Assembly (NCBI RefSeq): GCF_027620315.1
Contig: NZ_JAPNNL010000065.1
Span: 1 to 35,909, forward strand
Direction of reading: 5' to 3'
Length of the DNA stretch: 35,909 nucleotides
Source: Nonomuraea corallina
Lineage (GTDB): Bacteria; Actinomycetota; Actinomycetes; Streptosporangiales; Streptosporangiaceae
In this document: in pieces, positions 1 through 7,176 of the stretch
How positions within the stretch are numbered: the stretch's first letter is position 1
Layout: each line of letters begins with the position of its first letter
Notes under the pieces: model-generated
The model's input: the letters and a program-made list of their open reading frames with translations, nothing else
Databases searched by the model: none
Told to the model about the DNA's origin: nothing
Translations under genes and position numbers: made by a program

Positions 1-177
1 GATGGCACGGTCCACCGTGGCCAGGCCGACGCCGCCGGGCACCTCGAGGAGCTCCTCCCCCGGGCCGGGCCGCGCCAGCCGGTCCTGGCCGCCTGCCAGC
101 GGGTCGGCGGCGCGGACCCGGGCGGCGTGGACCGCCAGCACGGCCGGCACGGCCGTCTCCGCCGGCGGGCGGATCAA
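1..177 (-). CDS. Unrecognised protein, 5' part only (runs off the window)
   Basis: An open frame continues from the purE stop to the window edge with no stop codon. Its codons show the strong G/C third-position bias of real genes here. The likely start is TTG at 177-175, overlapping the purE TGA as TTGA; in-frame GTG codons a few residues in are alternatives. The roughly 59 visible residues begin LIRPPAETAVPAVLAVHAAR. I do not recognise a family. The overlap suggests it is the third gene of the purK-purE transcript. The frame could be fortuitous, since high-GC DNA often lacks stops. Confidence 0.4.
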   Translation of the reverse strand, partial: MIRPPAETAVPAVLAVHAARVRAADPLAGGQDRLARPGPGEELLEVPGGVGLATVDRAI

Positions 178-680
178 TCGGCCGGCTTGAGCGCCGCGGC
201 CTCGGCGCGCAGCCGCTCGCCCTTGGCGTGCGCCTGCTCCTTGAGCCGCTCCTGGAACTCGACCATGCGGGCGCGCAGGGTGGCGTCGGTGGCGGCGAGG
301 ATGCGTACGGCGAGCAGGCCGGCGTTGCGGGCGCCGCCGACGGCGACGGTCGCGACGGGCACCCCGGCCGGCATCTGGACGATCGACAGCAGCGAGTCCA
401 GGCCGTCGAGGTACTTCAGCGGCACCGGCACCCCGATCACCGGCAGCGGCGTCACCGAGGCGAGCATGCCGGGCAGGTGGGCGGCGCCGCCCGCGCCCGC
501 GATGATGACCTCCACGCCGCGGCCGGCGGCCCGGCGGCCGTACTCGATCATCTCCGTGGGCATCCGATGGGCGGAGACCACGTCGGCCTCGAACGGGACG
601 CCGAACTCGGCGACCGCCTCGGCCGCGGCCTTCATCACCGGCCAGTCGGAGTCGCTGCCCATGACGATGCCGATGCTCAC
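174..680 (-). CDS. purE: N5-carboxyaminoimidazole ribonucleotide mutase PurE
   Basis: PurE converts N5-CAIR to CAIR in de novo purine synthesis. The 168-residue protein has the class I PurE signature at the N-terminus (IVMGSDSDWPVM), then SAHRMP and the AGAGGAAHLPGM loop that surrounds the active-site histidine. The length is normal for a bacterial PurE. The start is GTG at 680, overlapping the purK TGA by 4 bases (GTGA), so the two are translationally coupled. The alanine- and glutamate-rich C-terminal tail is common in actinobacterial members. Confidence 0.96.
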   Translation of the reverse strand: MSIGIVMGSDSDWPVMKAAAEAVAEFGVPFEADVVSAHRMPTEMIEYGRRAAGRGVEVIIAGAGGAAHLPGMLASVTPLPVIGVPVPLKYLDGLDSLLSIVQMPAGVPVATVAVGGARNAGLLAVRILAATDATLRARMVEFQERLKEQAHAKGERLRAEAAALKPAD

Positions 681-1825
681 GTGTACTCCCCGGTCATGAG
701 GTAGACGGCGGCGTGGCGGGCGCGGGCCCTGACCTCGTCGAGGTCGTCGCCGACGGCGGTGACGTGGCCGATCTTACGGCCGGGGCGGACCTGCTTGCCG
801 TAGAAGTGCACCTTCACGCCGGGGTCGTGGGCCATGACGTGCTCGTACCGCTTGAACAGGTCGGGGTCGTCGCCGCCGAGCAGGTTGGCCATGACGACCG
901 CGGGGGCGGTCATCGCGGGCGAGCCGAGCGGCAGGTCGAGCACGGCCCGCAGGTGCTGCTCGAACTGGGAGGTGCGGGAGCCCTCGATCGTCCAGTGGCC
1001 GCTGTTGTGCGGGCGCATGGCCAGCTCGTTGACGACCAGGCCCTGGCCGGTCTGGAACATCTCGACGGCCAGCAGGCCGGTGACGCCCAGCTCCTCGGCG
1101 ATCCGCAGGGCGACCCGCTGCGCCTCGGCCGCCTCCTCGGGGTCGAGCCCGGGGGCGGGGGCGAGCACCTCGACGCAGATGCCGTCGCGCTGCACGGTCT
1201 CGACGACGGGGTAGCTGACGCCCTGGCCGTGCGGGGAGCGGGCGACGAGCACGGCCAGCTCGCGTTCGAACGGCACGAACGCCTCCGCCAGCAGCGGCGA
1301 CCCGGCGGCGAACGCCTCGGCCGCGGCCTCCTCGGAGTCGCACACCCACACGCCGCGCCCGTCGTAGCCGCCGGTGATGGCCTTGAGGACCACCGGCCGG
1401 CCGTGCTCGGCGGCGAACGCGGCCACCTCGCCGGGGTCGGAGACTCGGGCCCAGGCGGGGCACGGGGCGCCGATCGCGGTCAGCCGCTCACGCATCACGG
1501 CCTTGTCCTGGGCGTGGAGGAGGGCGCCGGGGCCGGGGTGGACGGCGTGGCCGTCGTCGACGAGGGCCCGGATGAGCTCGCCGGGGACGTGTTCGTGGTC
1601 GAACGTGATCGCGTGACAGCCCTGGGCGAAGGCGCGCAGGTCGTCGAGGGAGCGGTAGTCGCCGACGACGGTGTCGACGATGACCCGGGCCGCGCTCTCG
1701 TCGGGGGCGCCGGCGAGCACGCGCAGCTCCACGCCGAGGGCGATGGCCGGGGGCTGGGTCATCCGGGCGAGCTGCCCGGCGCCGACGATGCCGACGACGG
1801 GGCCGATGGGGCTGTATGCGTTCAC
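677..1825 (-). CDS. purK: N5-carboxyaminoimidazole ribonucleotide synthase PurK
   Basis: PurK is an ATP-grasp enzyme that carboxylates AIR with bicarbonate and ATP, making the N5-CAIR used by PurE. The protein has an N-terminal GIVGAGQLARM nucleotide-fold motif, a central ATP-grasp domain (VLKAITGGYDGRG, with the VNELAMRPHNSGHWTIE metal/ADP site) and the usual C-terminal domain, 382 residues in all. I chose GTG at 1825 because a TATGCT box lies 8 bases upstream, so the transcript should begin at or next to the start codon. An in-frame GTG at 1858 would add eleven residues that do not resemble the family. It overlaps purE by four bases. Confidence 0.95.
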   Translation of the reverse strand: MNAYSPIGPVVGIVGAGQLARMTQPPAIALGVELRVLAGAPDESAARVIVDTVVGDYRSLDDLRAFAQGCHAITFDHEHVPGELIRALVDDGHAVHPGPGALLHAQDKAVMRERLTAIGAPCPAWARVSDPGEVAAFAAEHGRPVVLKAITGGYDGRGVWVCDSEEAAAEAFAAGSPLLAEAFVPFERELAVLVARSPHGQGVSYPVVETVQRDGICVEVLAPAPGLDPEEAAEAQRVALRIAEELGVTGLLAVEMFQTGQGLVVNELAMRPHNSGHWTIEGSRTSQFEQHLRAVLDLPLGSPAMTAPAVVMANLLGGDDPDLFKRYEHVMAHDPGVKVHFYGKQVRPGRKIGHVTAVGDDLDEVRARARHAAVYLMTGEYT

Positions 1826-1833
1826 GTGAGGTG

Positions 1834-1839
1834 AGCATA
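1834..1839 (-). promoter_or_regulatory. -10 box of purK, leaderless layout
   Basis: TATGCT on the minus strand, 8 bases before the chosen GTG of purK, with no ribosome binding site between. This predicts a leaderless purK-purE transcript. The -35 is not clear. Confidence 0.5.
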
Positions 1840-2006
1840 CCGGCCGCCTCCCGGTCACTCCCAGGTAGAGACCCTTACCCGGTCATCAGATGAAAATCGC
1901 GCTATGGGGGGAAGTGTTCAGGAAAGAGGATCCTGACGCGGGCGGTAAGGTACGCCGGTACGCTGAAGTGGTCGTGATTGACGAGGCAGAAGGGCCGAGC
2001 AGAAAC

Positions 2007-2489
2007 GTGCGGTTCGTCAAGAGCTTGTACCAGCGGTTCGCCGCCCTTCTGCACGAACTCACCAAGTTCGGCATCATCGGCGGCCTCGCGTTCCTGATCG
2101 ACCTGGGCGCGCTCAACTTCTTCCACCTGGTCGTCGGCATCGGGCCGATGACCTCGAAGGTGGCGGCCACGACGATCTCGACCACGTTCGCCTACGCGGG
2201 CAACCGCTTCTGGACGTTCCGCCACCGGGAGCAGAGCGGCCTGGGGCGCGAATACTTCCTGTTCTTCCTGATGAACGGCATCGCGCTGCTGTTCGGCGTG
2301 CTGGTGATCGGGTTCACCACCTACACGCTCAAGCTCGACGACCCGCTCAGCCTCAACATCGCCAACATCGTCGGCGTCGGCCTCGGCACCCTGTTCCGCT
2401 ACTGGTCCTACAAGAAGTGGGTGTTCCTGGAGGCCACCACGCCGATCCCGGCCGAGCTGCCGGACGTCGGCGTCAGGCAGGACCGCTGA
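2007..2489 (+). CDS. GtrA-family membrane protein
   Basis: GtrA proteins are small four-helix membrane proteins, thought to flip polyprenyl-linked sugars for cell-surface polysaccharide glycosylation. This 160-residue protein has the typical start of the family (KFGIIGGLAFLIDLGALN), a conserved NRFWTF after the second helix, and YWSYKKWVF near the C-terminus. Four hydrophobic segments are visible. I prefer GTG at 2007; the frame stays open up to ATG 1890, but the codons before 2007 lose the G/C third-position bias and look like leader DNA. GTG 1974 is another option. It is divergent from purK and its 3' end overlaps that of the convergent histidine kinase by 17 bases. The substrate is unknown. 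Confidence 0.85.
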   Translation: MRFVKSLYQRFAALLHELTKFGIIGGLAFLIDLGALNFFHLVVGIGPMTSKVAATTISTTFAYAGNRFWTFRHREQSGLGREYFLFFLMNGIALLFGVLVIGFTTYTLKLDDPLSLNIANIVGVGLGTLFRYWSYKKWVFLEATTPIPAELPDVGVRQDR

Positions 2490-3750
2490 CGACGCGGTTG
2501 CGGTCCTGGCCGTCGGCCGGACGCAGGAAGACGGCGAACGTGACGGGCCTCCTGCGTACCAGCTCCAGCCGGCCGCCGTCGGCGGCGGCCAGCGCGCGGG
2601 CGAGCGTCAGCCCGAGGCCGGTGCCCCCGCCGCCGCTCACGTTCCGCTGGAAGATCTTGGGCGCGATCTCGTCGTCGATGCCGGGGCCCTCGTCGGTCAC
2701 CTCGATCACCACGTAGTTGTCGCCGCTCGTCGTGGTCACGGTGACGGTGCCGCCGCCGTGGCGCAGCGAGTTCTCCAGCAGCGTGGCGATGACCTGGCCG
2801 AAGCCGCCGGTGGTGGCCAGGGCCTTGAGGTCGCGGGTGCCGGCCAGGACGAGCCTGCGGCCCACGCCGCGGAACACCGGGTCCCACTCGGTCACCTGCT
2901 GGACCAGCACCTCGTCGATGGAGATGGGCTCGGCCTGGGAGTGGCGCTGGCGGCGGGCCGCGGCGAGCAGTTCGTCGATCACCGCCGTGAGCCGCTCGGC
3001 CTGCACGATGGCCGCCTCGCCCTCCTCCCGGACGACGTCGGGGTGGTCGGAGGCGGCGACGATCTCCTCAAGCCGCATGGTGAGGCCGGTCAGCGGGGTG
3101 CGGAGCTGGTGTGAGGCGTCGGTGGCGAACTCGCGCTCGCGGGTGAGCAGGTCGGAGATGCGCGTGGCGCTGCGGTCGAGGACCTGGGCGACCCGGTCGA
3201 GCTCGGGGATGCCGTAGCGGTGCTTGCTCGGCCGGGCGTCTCCCGAGCCGAGCCGTTCGGCGATCATGGCCAGGTCGCGCAGCGGCAGCGAGAGCCGGCG
3301 CGACTGGACGATGGCCAGGCCGACGGCGACGGCGAGAGCCGCGACGGCCAGGGCGACGATCAGCAGCAGGCGCGCGTACACGTCCTGCTCGACCTGGGCC
3401 CGGTCGCGGCTCACCCGGACGAAGATGCCGCTGTCGGACTCGGCGTCCTCGGTCATCTCCTGACCCGAGGGCGGCGGCGTGCCGACGACGGTGGCCTTGG
3501 GGGGGTTCCCGCGCTCGAATATCTGGATGTAGCGGTCCGGGTACTTCTGCTCCAGCTGCTGCGGGTCGAGCGGCGTCTCCTGGATGCGGGCGTACTCGAC
3601 CTCCCCCACCAGGCGGGTCGCCTCGGCCCTGAGCTCCTGGGCGGCCTCGTCGACGATCAGTCGGCTGACCACGACGCCCAGGGGCACCCCGAGCAGCAGA
3701 ACGGCGATGGCCGCGACGAGGAGGGTTGAGGAGAGCAGGCGTCGGCGCAT
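2473..3750 (-). CDS. Two-component sensor histidine kinase
   Basis: A 425-residue membrane sensor kinase. TM1 is at about residues 8-32, an extracytoplasmic loop at 33-127, TM2 at 128-149 and a HAMP linker at 150-203. The dimerisation motif DASHQLRTPLTGL carries phospho-acceptor His214. The ATPase domain follows with an N box (LLENSLRHGGG), a G1 box (DEGPGI) and a G2 box (GGTGLGL). The start is ATG 3750, two bases after the regulator stop; the frame is open further upstream, but that reads through the regulator. It should phosphorylate the response regulator encoded just before it. The loop has no recognisable ligand domain, so the signal is unknown. Confidence 0.93.
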   Translation of the reverse strand: MRRRLLSSTLLVAAIAVLLLGVPLGVVVSRLIVDEAAQELRAEATRLVGEVEYARIQETPLDPQQLEQKYPDRYIQIFERGNPPKATVVGTPPPSGQEMTEDAESDSGIFVRVSRDRAQVEQDVYARLLLIVALAVAALAVAVGLAIVQSRRLSLPLRDLAMIAERLGSGDARPSKHRYGIPELDRVAQVLDRSATRISDLLTREREFATDASHQLRTPLTGLTMRLEEIVAASDHPDVVREEGEAAIVQAERLTAVIDELLAAARRQRHSQAEPISIDEVLVQQVTEWDPVFRGVGRRLVLAGTRDLKALATTGGFGQVIATLLENSLRHGGGTVTVTTTSGDNYVVIEVTDEGPGIDDEIAPKIFQRNVSGGGGTGLGLTLARALAAADGGRLELVRRRPVTFAVFLRPADGQDRNRVVSGPA

Positions 3751-3752
3751 GC

Positions 3753-4421
3753 CTACTCGCGCTCGAAGCGGAAGCCGACTCCCCGGACGGTGGTGATGTA
3801 GCGGGGCTTGGCGGCGTCGTCGCCCAGTTTGCGGCGCAGCCACGAGATGTGCATGTCCAGGGTCTTGGTGGAGCCCCACCAGTTGGTGTCCCACACCTCC
3901 CGCATGATCTGCTCGCGGGTGACGACCTTGCCGGCGTCGCGTACGAGCACCCGCAGCAGGTCGAACTCCTTGGTGGTGAGGTGGAGCTCCTTGTCGCCCA
4001 TCCAGGCGCGCCGGGAGTCGGCGTCGATGCGGACGCCCTGGACGACCGGGGTCTCCGACGTGCCGCGCCGCAGCAGGGCGCGGACCCGGGCGAGCAGTTC
4101 GGCGAGCCGGAACGGCTTGGTGACGTAGTCGTCGGCGCCGGCGTCGAGGCCGACCACCGTGTCGACCTCGTCCACGCGGGCGGTGAGGATGAGCACCGGA
4201 GTGCCGTGGCCTTCGGCGCGGATGCGCCGCGCCACCTCGAGGCCGTCCATCTCGGGCAGCCCAAGGTCCAGAACGATGAGGTCGATCCCACCCGACAGTG
4301 CCCTCTCCAGGGCCTGCGGGCCGTCGGGGCTCACCTCAACCTGGTAGCCCTCGCGGCGCAGGGCGCGCGCGAGCGGCTCGGAAATCGAGGTGTCATCCTC
4401 GGCGAGAAGTACGCAGGTCAT
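3753..4421 (-). CDS. OmpR/PhoB-family response regulator
   Basis: A 222-residue DNA-binding regulator. The receiver domain (residues 1-115) has the acidic pair at D9/D10, phospho-acceptor Asp52 in VLDLGLPEMDG, and Lys102 in TKPF. The C-terminal winged helix (about 125-220) contains LTTKEFDLLRVL, the recognition-helix region TKTLDMHISWLRRKLGDD, and ITTVRGVGFRF. It is transcribed with the downstream kinase (2-base gap). The start ATG at 4421 lacks a Shine-Dalgarno; a TAAGGT box 14 bases upstream gives a near-leaderless transcript. Direct TTGAC repeats upstream could be its own binding site. Confidence 0.95.
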   Translation of the reverse strand: MTCVLLAEDDTSISEPLARALRREGYQVEVSPDGPQALERALSGGIDLIVLDLGLPEMDGLEVARRIRAEGHGTPVLILTARVDEVDTVVGLDAGADDYVTKPFRLAELLARVRALLRRGTSETPVVQGVRIDADSRRAWMGDKELHLTTKEFDLLRVLVRDAGKVVTREQIMREVWDTNWWGSTKTLDMHISWLRRKLGDDAAKPRYITTVRGVGFRFERE

Positions 4422-4423
4422 AT

Positions 4424-4449
4424 GGCGATCGTAGGACCTTAGGCGATCG
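4424..4449 (-). promoter_or_regulatory. Promoter region of the response regulator, with 8-bp direct repeats
   Basis: A possible -10 box, TAAGGT on the minus strand (4436-4441), is flanked by two copies of GGCGATCG (plus strand, 4424-4431 and 4442-4449), 18 bases apart. The repeats could bind a regulator or be fortuitous. Confidence 0.35.
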
Positions 4450-4471
4450 TTTCCCGGGCACAGCGCGCGGT

Positions 4472-4499
4472 TTGACTCGTAGTTGACCTATCTATTGAC
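4472..4499 (-). promoter_or_regulatory. Three TTGAC direct repeats, possible response-regulator binding site
   Basis: TTGAC (plus strand; GTCAA on the minus) occurs at 4472, 4483 and 4495, so the steps are 11 and 12 bases. OmpR/PhoB-type regulators bind as tandem dimers on direct repeats about 11 bp apart. The site lies 50-80 bp upstream of the regulator start, in unusually AT-rich DNA, which fits autoregulation. Confidence 0.45.
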
Positions 4500-4510
4500 C
4501 TGGGCAAACG

Positions 4511-4585
4511 CGACTAAATGTCGGTTAGTCGTGATTAAATTAGCGCGTTTCTCGGGGACAAACCCTTACGCCTCCGAGAAACGCG
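4511..4585. repeat. Two successive inverted repeats in an AT-rich intergenic stretch
   Basis: The first is CGACTAA / TTAGTCG at 4511-4517 and 4525-4531, with a 7-base centre. The second is a perfect 12-bp repeat, CGCGTTTCTCGG at 4544-4555 and its complement at 4574-4585, separated by 18 bases. The AT content is far above that of the surroundings. The gap 4422-4678 holds no convincing gene. They may be operators, a second termination structure or RNA stems. Confidence 0.5.
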
Positions 4586-4586
4586 A

Positions 4587-4613
4587 CCGCCCGCCGGGAA
4601 AACCGGCGGGCGG
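4587..4613 (-). terminator. Strong GC hairpin, terminator of bfd-bfr
   Basis: A perfect 11-bp stem (CCGCCCGCCGG and its complement) with a GAAAA loop, 66 bases downstream of the bfr stop. There is no T run, as is common in actinobacteria. Confidence 0.65.
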
Positions 4614-4678
4614 GGGTGACGGCGGCGGGCGCCGAAGGGCGCGCGAGGGGCGGCGGGTGACGGCGGGTGACGGCGGGC

Positions 4679-5164
4679 TCAGTCGTCGACGGACCGGGGC
4701 TCGGCGTAGCGGGCGAGGTAGAGCGGTTCGCCCAGCGTCTCCATGAGCTCCAGCTCGGTCTCCAGGTAGTCGATGTGCTCCTCCTCGTCCGCGAGGATCT
4801 CCTCGAAGATGCGGGCGGAGGTGATGTCGCCCTTCTCGCGCATCAGCGCGATGGCGGGCCGCAGCCGCTGCACGACGCCCAGCTCGACCTCCAGGTCGGC
4901 CTGGAGCTGCTCGCGCACGGTCTGCCCGATGTGGAGCGTGCCCAGCCGCTGGTAGTTGGGCAGCCCTTCCAGGAAGAGGATGCGATCGGTGAGCCGCTCG
5001 GCGTGTCGCATCTCCTCGAACGACTCGTCGCGGGTGTGCTCGGCGAGCTTGGTGTAGCCCCAGTTCTCCTGCATCTTGGCGTGCAGGAAGTACTGGTTGA
5101 TGGCCGTGAGCTCCGCCGTGAGCTGCTCGTTGAGCAACTCGATGATCTGCTTGTCACCCTGCAT
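4679..5164 (-). CDS. bfr: Bacterioferritin
   Basis: Bacterioferritin forms a 24-subunit haem-containing shell that oxidises Fe(II) and stores it as a mineral. The 161-residue protein has every expected ligand at the canonical positions: ferroxidase residues Glu18, Glu51, His54, Glu94, Glu127 and His130, and Met52 as haem ligand. The N-terminus QIIELLNEQLTAELTAINQYF is typical. The start ATG 5164 follows a GAGGGG-like site. It begins 17 bases after the bfd stop, so the two genes share a transcript driven by the iron-box promoter at 5384-5431, with a hairpin terminator behind. Confidence 0.97.
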   Translation of the reverse strand: MQGDKQIIELLNEQLTAELTAINQYFLHAKMQENWGYTKLAEHTRDESFEEMRHAERLTDRILFLEGLPNYQRLGTLHIGQTVREQLQADLEVELGVVQRLRPAIALMREKGDITSARIFEEILADEEEHIDYLETELELMETLGEPLYLARYAEPRSVDD

Positions 5165-5181
5165 GGAACGGGCCCCTCGTG

Positions 5182-5358
5182 CTATGCCGTGGTCAGGTCC
5201 TCAGACCTTTTCAGCATCGCACAGATCTTCCGTACACAACGGGCACAGTCGCCCCCCGCGCCCGTTGTGTCGCGCACCTGCTTCGCGCTCCTGGCGCCCG
5301 CGGAGATGCAGTCGTGGACGTCGTTCTCGGTCACGGCACGACAGACACACACGTACAT
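5182..5358 (-). CDS. bfd: Bacterioferritin-associated ferredoxin (Bfd-like [2Fe-2S] protein)
   Basis: Bfd docks on bacterioferritin and passes electrons through its [2Fe-2S] cluster to reduce and release stored iron. The 58-residue protein has four cysteines in the family arrangement: CVC near the N-terminus (Cys4, Cys6) and Cys38-x2-Cys41 in GGDCARCVRK. Cys17 and Cys46 are additional. I chose ATG 5358, preceded by GAGAGG with 8 bases spacing; the frame is open further upstream but would read through the iron boxes. It is the first gene of bfd-bfr. Having the release factor and the store in one operon is discussed in the findings. Confidence 0.92.
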   Translation of the reverse strand: MYVCVCRAVTENDVHDCISAGARSAKQVRDTTGAGGDCARCVRKICAMLKRSEDLTTA

Positions 5359-5383
5359 CGGGGCAGCCTCTCGGGGGAGCAGA

Positions 5384-5402
5384 GTAGGTAAGGCATACCT
5401 AA
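5384..5402 (-). promoter_or_regulatory. Iron box 1 (DtxR/IdeR/DmdR-type operator)
   Basis: Minus strand TTAGGTATGCCTTACCTAC, a near-perfect 19-bp palindrome close to the DtxR/IdeR consensus TTAGGTTAGGCTAACCTAA. It lies 25 bases before the bfd start and probably overlaps the core promoter, which fits iron-dependent repression. Confidence 0.8.
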
Positions 5403-5412
5403 GGTAGCTCAC

Positions 5413-5431
5413 TGAGGTTAGGCTTGCCTAT
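5413..5431 (-). promoter_or_regulatory. Iron box 2 (DtxR/IdeR/DmdR-type operator)
   Basis: Plus strand TGAGGTTAGGCTTGCCTAT, a weaker match to the same consensus, keeping the GGTTAGGC core and a GCCTA right arm. Its centre is 29 bp from that of iron box 1, so two dimeric repressor pairs could bind side by side. Confidence 0.6.
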
Positions 5432-5454
5432 GTGGGCTCCGCCATAAAGACGTG

Positions 5455-6075
5455 TCAGTGGCCGCGGGCGATCCATTCGTCCAGGTGAGGGGCCTCCACG
5501 CCGATCGAGGTCGAGTCGCCGTGGCCGGTGTGGACGACGGTCTCCGGCGGCAGCACGAGCAGCCGTTTCTTGATCGACTCGATGATGGTGTCGAACGACG
5601 AGTAGGACCGCCCGGTCGCCCCCGGCCCGCCCTTGAACAGCGTGTCGCCGCTGAACAGCGCGCCCGCCTCGGGCGCGTGCAGGCAGACCGCGCCGGGCGA
5701 GTGACCGGGGGTGTGCAGGACCCGCAGCTCGATCCCGCCGACCTCGATCTTCTCGCCGTCGGCGAGCGGCTCGTACGCGACGTCGCTCCCGTAGACCTGG
5801 TCCCAGAGCACCTGGTCGTCGGGGTGCAGCCGGATCGGCGAGCCGGTGCGGCGGGAGAGTTCGGCGGCGGCGTTGATGTGGTCGTTGTGCCCGTGGGTGC
5901 AGACGATGGCGCGCACCTGGCGCCCGCCGACCCGCCGCGCGATGGCCTCGGCGTCGTGCGCGGCGTCGATCACGACGACCTCGCGGGCGTCGCCGACGAG
6001 CCAGACGTTGTTGTCGACGTCCCACGTGCCGCCGTCGAGGGAGAACGTGCCGGAGGTGATGACCCTGTCGAGCAT
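5455..6075 (-). CDS. MBL-fold hydrolase, probable S-formylmycothiol hydrolase
   Basis: A 206-residue metallo-beta-lactamase-fold protein of the glyoxalase II type. The zinc ligands are complete: His61, His63, Asp65 and His66 in THGHNDH, His125 in TPGHSPG, Asp144 in SGDTLF and His185 in HTGHG. The start ATG 6075 overlaps the last base of the dehydrogenase stop (TGATG), so expression is coupled. In mycobacteria the gene next to mscR (Rv2259) also encodes an MBL protein (Rv2260). By context it should hydrolyse S-formylmycothiol to formate and mycothiol. The fold is certain from motifs; the substrate is inferred. Confidence 0.9.
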   Translation of the reverse strand: MLDRVITSGTFSLDGGTWDVDNNVWLVGDAREVVVIDAAHDAEAIARRVGGRQVRAIVCTHGHNDHINAAAELSRRTGSPIRLHPDDQVLWDQVYGSDVAYEPLADGEKIEVGGIELRVLHTPGHSPGAVCLHAPEAGALFSGDTLFKGGPGATGRSYSSFDTIIESIKKRLLVLPPETVVHTGHGDSTSIGVEAPHLDEWIARGH

Positions 6076-7160
6076 CAGAGGATCACCACCGACCGCAGCA
6101 CGTCGCCGCGCTCCATCTTGTGGAAGGCCTCTTCGACCTGGTCGAGCGCGATCGTCTCGGTGACGAACTTGTCGAGCGGCAGCCGGTGCTGCAGGAACAG
6201 GTCGATGAGCATCGGGAAGTCGCGGCTGGGCAGGCAGTCGCCGTACCAGGACGACTTGAGCGCGCCGCCCCGGCCGAACACGTCCAGCAGCGGCAGGTCG
6301 ATGCGCATCTCCGGGGTGGGCACGCCCACCAGCACGACGGTGCCGGCCAGGTCGCGGGCGTAGAACGCCTGCTCGTAGGTCTCGGGGCGGCCGACCGCCT
6401 CGATGACCACGTCGGCGCCGAAGCCGCCGGTGAGGTCGCGGATCGCCTCGACCGGGTCGCTCTCGCGGGAGTTGACGGTGTCGGTGGCGCCGAAGCCGCG
6501 CGCCCAGTCGAGCTTGCGGTCGTCCACGTCCACGGCGATGATCTTGGCGGCGCCGGCCAGGGACGCGCCGAGGATCGCGGCGTCGCCGACGCCGCCGCAG
6601 CCGATGACCGCCACCGAGTCGCCGCGGGTGACGCCGCCGGTGTTGATGGCGGCGCCGATGCCCGCCATCACGCCGCAGCCCAGCAGCCCGGCCACGGTCG
6701 CGGGCGCCTCGGCCGAGACCTTCGTGCACTGCCCGGCGGCGACCAGGGTCTTGCCGAGGAACGCGCCGATGCCGAGCGCGGCCGACAGCTCGGTGCCGTC
6801 GGCGAGGGTCATCTTCTGGGTGGCGTTGTGGGTGTTGAAGCAGTACCACGGCCGGCCGCGCAGGCAGGCCCGGCACTGACCGCACACGGCCCGCCAGTTG
6901 AGGATGACGAAGTCGCCCGGCTCCAGGCCGGTCACGCCCTCGCCGACCGCCTCCACGACGCCCGCCGCCTCGTGTCCGAGCAGGAACGGGAAGTCGTCGC
7001 TGATGCCCCCCTGGCGATAGTGGAGGTCGGTGTGGCAGACGCCGCAGGCCTGCACGGTCACCACCGCCTCGCCCGGCCCGGGGTCCGGGACGAGCACCGT
7101 TTCCAGAGAGACTTCCTGGCCCTTACCTCGGGCGATGACACCCTGCACTTCGTACGGCAT
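6075..7160 (-). CDS. mscR: S-(hydroxymethyl)mycothiol dehydrogenase (mycothiol-dependent formaldehyde dehydrogenase)
   Basis: A zinc medium-chain dehydrogenase that oxidises the formaldehyde-mycothiol adduct with NAD+; the same family reduces S-nitrosomycothiol. The sequence agrees closely with my memory of mycobacterial MscR: QACGVCHTDLHYRQGG (catalytic zinc Cys/His), LLGHEAAGVVE, the structural zinc loop CGQCRACLRGRPWYC, the VIGCGGVGDAA nucleotide fold, and ALKSSWYGDCLPSRDFP. Starting at ATG 7160 gives 361 residues, the family length; ATG 7169 is also possible. It follows the cyclase gene by about 16 bases and overlaps the MBL gene by one base. It implies a mycothiol-making actinobacterium. 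Confidence 0.94.
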   Translation of the reverse strand: MPYEVQGVIARGKGQEVSLETVLVPDPGPGEAVVTVQACGVCHTDLHYRQGGISDDFPFLLGHEAAGVVEAVGEGVTGLEPGDFVILNWRAVCGQCRACLRGRPWYCFNTHNATQKMTLADGTELSAALGIGAFLGKTLVAAGQCTKVSAEAPATVAGLLGCGVMAGIGAAINTGGVTRGDSVAVIGCGGVGDAAILGASLAGAAKIIAVDVDDRKLDWARGFGATDTVNSRESDPVEAIRDLTGGFGADVVIEAVGRPETYEQAFYARDLAGTVVLVGVPTPEMRIDLPLLDVFGRGGALKSSWYGDCLPSRDFPMLIDLFLQHRLPLDKFVTETIALDQVEEAFHKMERGDVLRSVVIL

Positions 7161-7176
7161 GCCAGCCATCTTGTGT

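Noticed and set aside
1890..2006. N-terminal extension of the GtrA protein from ATG 1890
   Set aside because: These codons lack the G/C third-position bias and do not match the family; they look like leader and promoter DNA.
4483..4746. An 87-residue plus-strand frame in the bfr-regulator gap
   Set aside because: It reads through the hairpin terminator and inverted repeats, has no ribosome site and no family resemblance.
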